Positions 4,955 through 6,761 of a DNA stretch of 6,761 nt are shown piece after piece (the stretch's first letter is position 1; each line of letters starts with the position of its first letter). Source of the DNA: Congregicoccus sp964517665 (GTDB lineage: Bacteria > Verrucomicrobiota > Verrucomicrobiia > Opitutales > Opitutaceae). The position numbers were made by a program, and so were the translations under genes. Below the pieces are notes generated by a model. The model saw nothing but the letters and a program-made list of their open reading frames with translations, ran no database searches and was not told the DNA's origin. The DNA lies in the NCBI GenBank assembly GCA_964517665.1, contig CAZFCY010000226.1, forward strand, positions 1 to 6,761, written 5' to 3'.

Positions 4955-6604
4955 TCAACTTTTTGCCGGTTCGACCACGGCCGGCTCGCCCGTGCCCGGG
5001 AGCTGTTCCACCGGCCGCATGAGCACGAGGAACGCGCGCCAGGCGACGTAGACGCCGAGGATGAACATCGCGACGCTCGGCCAGACGAGCATCGGGCTGC
5101 GTCCCCAGAATTCGAATACCATCAAGGCGAGCGCGGCGAGCGGCATCACGAGCATCACGATTGTCGGATAGATCGCGAAGCCGGACTTGATGCGGTTGAC
5201 CTTGAGATAGACCGCGAAGGTCAGCAGCGCGAGCGCGGCGAGCAACTGGTTGGTCGAGCCGAAAAGCGGCCATGTGACCCGCCAGGCGGGCTGGCCATCG
5301 AAGGTGCGAAAGACGAAGAGCGCGGGCAGCACGAGGACGATGATCGTCCCGAGGTAGCGGCTCGCCTGGCTGTGCCAGTCGAACAATTCCTCGAGCAGGA
5401 ACCGGCAGAGGCGCGTGCACGTGTCGAGCGTGGTGAGCAGAAACGTGTTGATCGCGAGCAGCGCGAAGTCCGTCCCGAACGAGGCCGGCACGCCGAGCGG
5501 CGCGAGGATCTTCGAGAGTCCCGCGGCAAACACGCGCACGGGGTTGCCGCCGACCGCGGCGATCTCGCTCGTGCTCAGCACGATGATCGTGCCCATCGAG
5601 AGCGTGGCCAGGACGCCCTCGATCAGCATGCCGCCGTAACCGACGCGCCGGATGTCCGTTTCCTTGTCGAGCTGCTTCGATGTCGTGCCGCTCGCCACGA
5701 TGCTGTGAAACCCGCTGCACGCGCCGCACGCGATCGTGATGAACAGCGCCGGCACGATGTAGGCCGGGCTCGCCGCCGGATTGGTGAAGCCGACGAAAAA
5801 CTGCCCCTCGATCGCGGGCGCGGCGACGACCACGCCGATGACCCCGGCGATGAGCACCGCGTAGAGGAAGAACGAGCTGAGAAAGTCGCGCGGTTGCAGC
5901 AGGTAGTGAACGGGGGCGACGGCCGCGATGGCGCAATAGACGAGCACGATCGTGAGCCACGTGTTTTTCGAGAGCGCGGGCGCGGGGAGGTATTGGCCGA
6001 GAAGCAGGCCGACCATCGTCAGCGGCACGAAAATCCAGACCGCCCGCGCGAACGAGAATCGTGTTTTGGCGACGAGGAAACCGAAGGCGATCGCCGTGAC
6101 GACAAACCATCCCGAAGCCGTCGCGACGACTCCGGAATTGGTGAACGTTTCCGCCGTCAGATCGGCAAAGACGACGATCACGTAAACGAGCGCGATCAGC
6201 ACGAAGACGATGAACAACCGCCCCGTCTTCTGGCCGATGAGCTGGCGGCTGGTCTGGGCGATGGAGCAGCCGTTGTTGCGGATGCTCATGAACATGCTGC
6301 CGAAGTCGTGCACGCCACCGATGAAGACGGTTCCCACGATGATCCACAGCCAGGCCGGACCCCAGCCGAAGTAGAGCGCGGCGAGGATCGGGCCCACGAT
6401 CGGGCCGGTGCCGGCGATCGACGAAAAGTGATGGCCGAAAACCACGCTCGCGCGGCTGGGGACGTAATCGACGCCGTCGCGCAGGGTATGGGCCGGCGTT
6501 TTCCGGGCGTCATCCAGCCCGCAGCGGCGGACGAGGAACGCGCCGTAAAAGCGGTAGGCGATCGCGATTAAAACACATGTGAGGAGAACGATGGCGGCAA
6601 GCAT
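4955..6604 (-). CDS. cstA: CstA-family carbon starvation transporter (inner membrane)
   Basis: A 549-aa polytopic membrane protein dominated by hydrophobic helices. CstA-family signatures are present in order: GHHFSSIAGTGPIVGP (57-72), GGVHDF (96-101), LLQPRDF (235-241), SGFHSIVASGTTSKQ (297-311), TLDTCTR (392-398) and FGSTNQLLAAL (448-458). E. coli CstA and BtsT are about 700 aa; this is one of the shorter family members. Relatives import peptides or pyruvate during carbon limitation, and the substrate here cannot be told. The ATG at 6602-6604 puts the first transmembrane helix directly at the N-terminus. No Shine-Dalgarno is evident. A promoter candidate lies just upstream. The 477-aa gene follows on the same strand. 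The C-terminal 20 residues are a short hydrophilic tail. No defects were seen. Confidence 0.95.
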   Translation of the reverse strand: MLAAIVLLTCVLIAIAYRFYGAFLVRRCGLDDARKTPAHTLRDGVDYVPSRASVVFGHHFSSIAGTGPIVGPILAALYFGWGPAWLWIIVGTVFIGGVHDFGSMFMSIRNNGCSIAQTSRQLIGQKTGRLFIVFVLIALVYVIVVFADLTAETFTNSGVVATASGWFVVTAIAFGFLVAKTRFSFARAVWIFVPLTMVGLLLGQYLPAPALSKNTWLTIVLVYCAIAAVAPVHYLLQPRDFLSSFFLYAVLIAGVIGVVVAAPAIEGQFFVGFTNPAASPAYIVPALFITIACGACSGFHSIVASGTTSKQLDKETDIRRVGYGGMLIEGVLATLSMGTIIVLSTSEIAAVGGNPVRVFAAGLSKILAPLGVPASFGTDFALLAINTFLLTTLDTCTRLCRFLLEELFDWHSQASRYLGTIIVLVLPALFVFRTFDGQPAWRVTWPLFGSTNQLLAALALLTFAVYLKVNRIKSGFAIYPTIVMLVMPLAALALMVFEFWGRSPMLVWPSVAMFILGVYVAWRAFLVLMRPVEQLPGTGEPAVVEPAKS

Positions 6605-6636
6605 TGGGGGAAGGCGGAGGTGGGAGGGGAGGCGCC

Positions 6637-6664
6637 ACTTTAGGATTCGCGCCCTTCATGCCAA
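6637..6664 (-). promoter_or_regulatory. Candidate sigma-70-like promoter for the CstA gene
   Basis: On the minus strand TTGGCA (6659-6664) matches 5 of 6 bases of the -35 consensus. After 16 bp, TAAAGT (6637-6642) matches 4 of 6 of the -10. Transcription would start near 6630, giving a 5' leader of about 25 nt before the ATG at 6604. It is the best promoter match I found in the window. Confidence 0.4.
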
Positions 6665-6708
6665 GCCCGCGCTGAGAGTCGAACGCGAACCGGGTGGCCG
6701 GACGTGTT

Positions 6709-6745
6709 GAATCCCTTGCGGGTTCATTCCCCGAAGCTTGCTTCG
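6709..6745. repeat. Pair of small hairpins at the right edge
   Basis: CGAAG-CTTG-CTTCG at 6732-6745 is a perfect 5-bp stem with a 4-nt loop. Next to it, GAATCCC (6709-6715) pairs with GGG (6720-6722) and ATTC (6726-6729) across a TTGC loop and a 3-nt bulge. On the minus strand this loop is GCAA, a GNRA tetraloop. The pair lies upstream of the CstA promoter candidate and could be the end of a neighbouring transcript or a dispersed extragenic repeat. No gene was recognised between 6605 and 6761. Confidence 0.3.
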
Positions 6746-6761
6746 CCTCTGTGGCAGGAGC

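Noticed and set aside
4925..4958. Promoter for the 477-aa gene with TTGACG as -35 at 4953-4958
   Set aside because: No acceptable -10 lies at 16-18 bp (GACTTG), and the close CstA gene can supply the transcript.
4908..6347. N-terminal extension of the 477-aa protein to an ATG at 6347
   Set aside because: The extension overlaps nearly all of the CstA gene in another frame and is Arg/Ala/Pro-rich. The conserved family core begins just after the ATG at 4907.
4901..6571. 556-aa plus-strand frame opposite the CstA gene
   Set aside because: It encodes an Asp/Arg/Glu/His-rich string that is the expected antisense of hydrophobic codons in a membrane protein.
6690..6761. tRNA-like end with GGTTCATTCC resembling a T-loop
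   Set aside because: No cloverleaf, acceptor pairing or anticodon arm could be built. The hairpins there are too short and wrongly spaced.

Overview
The window is GC-rich bacterial DNA holding one edge of a CRISPR-Cas locus next to two ordinary chromosomal genes. All four confident protein genes lie on the minus strand. The species cannot be fixed from sequence alone. A high-GC Gram-negative such as a member of the Verrucomicrobiota is a low-confidence guess.

Left part (1-490): a CRISPR array of seven identical 36-bp repeats with six complete spacers of 35-38 bp. The array runs off the left edge; the 18 bases before the first repeat look like part of another spacer. On the minus strand the repeat ends in GTTGAAGC, which resembles the ATTGAAA(C/G)-type 5' handles of crRNAs. 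The cas genes also point toward the array on that strand. The array is therefore probably transcribed leftward, with its leader at 491-713. That leader carries an inverted repeat abutting the first repeat, an IHF-like motif, a weak promoter candidate and a strong GC hairpin.

Middle part (714-3257): the adaptation (spacer acquisition) module. It consists of cas2 and, upstream of it, one gene for a Cas4-Cas1 fusion protein of 675 aa. The Cas4 cysteines and RecB-type nuclease residues and the Cas1 metal ligands are visible. A 222-bp gap between the two genes contains a possible 68-codon ORF that overlaps the cas2 start. Cas4-Cas1 fusions are typical of subtype I-G (formerly I-U) and are also known in V-B. 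The repeat handle favours a type I system. No interference gene (cas3, cas5-8, cas12) is present in the window. If effectors exist they lie beyond the left edge.

Right part (3474-6604): a 477-aa conserved protein of uncertain function, preceded 47 bp upstream by a 549-aa CstA-family carbon starvation/peptide-or-pyruvate transporter. The two are probably cotranscribed from a promoter candidate at 6637-6664. They mark the chromosomal border of the CRISPR-Cas locus and have no evident role in immunity. The last 157 bp hold that promoter and a small cluster of hairpins.

Expected working of the locus: Cas4 trims and selects prespacers with the correct PAM. Cas1 and Cas2 integrate them at the leader end (repeat 455-490). 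The array RNA is processed by an effector complex that is not seen here.
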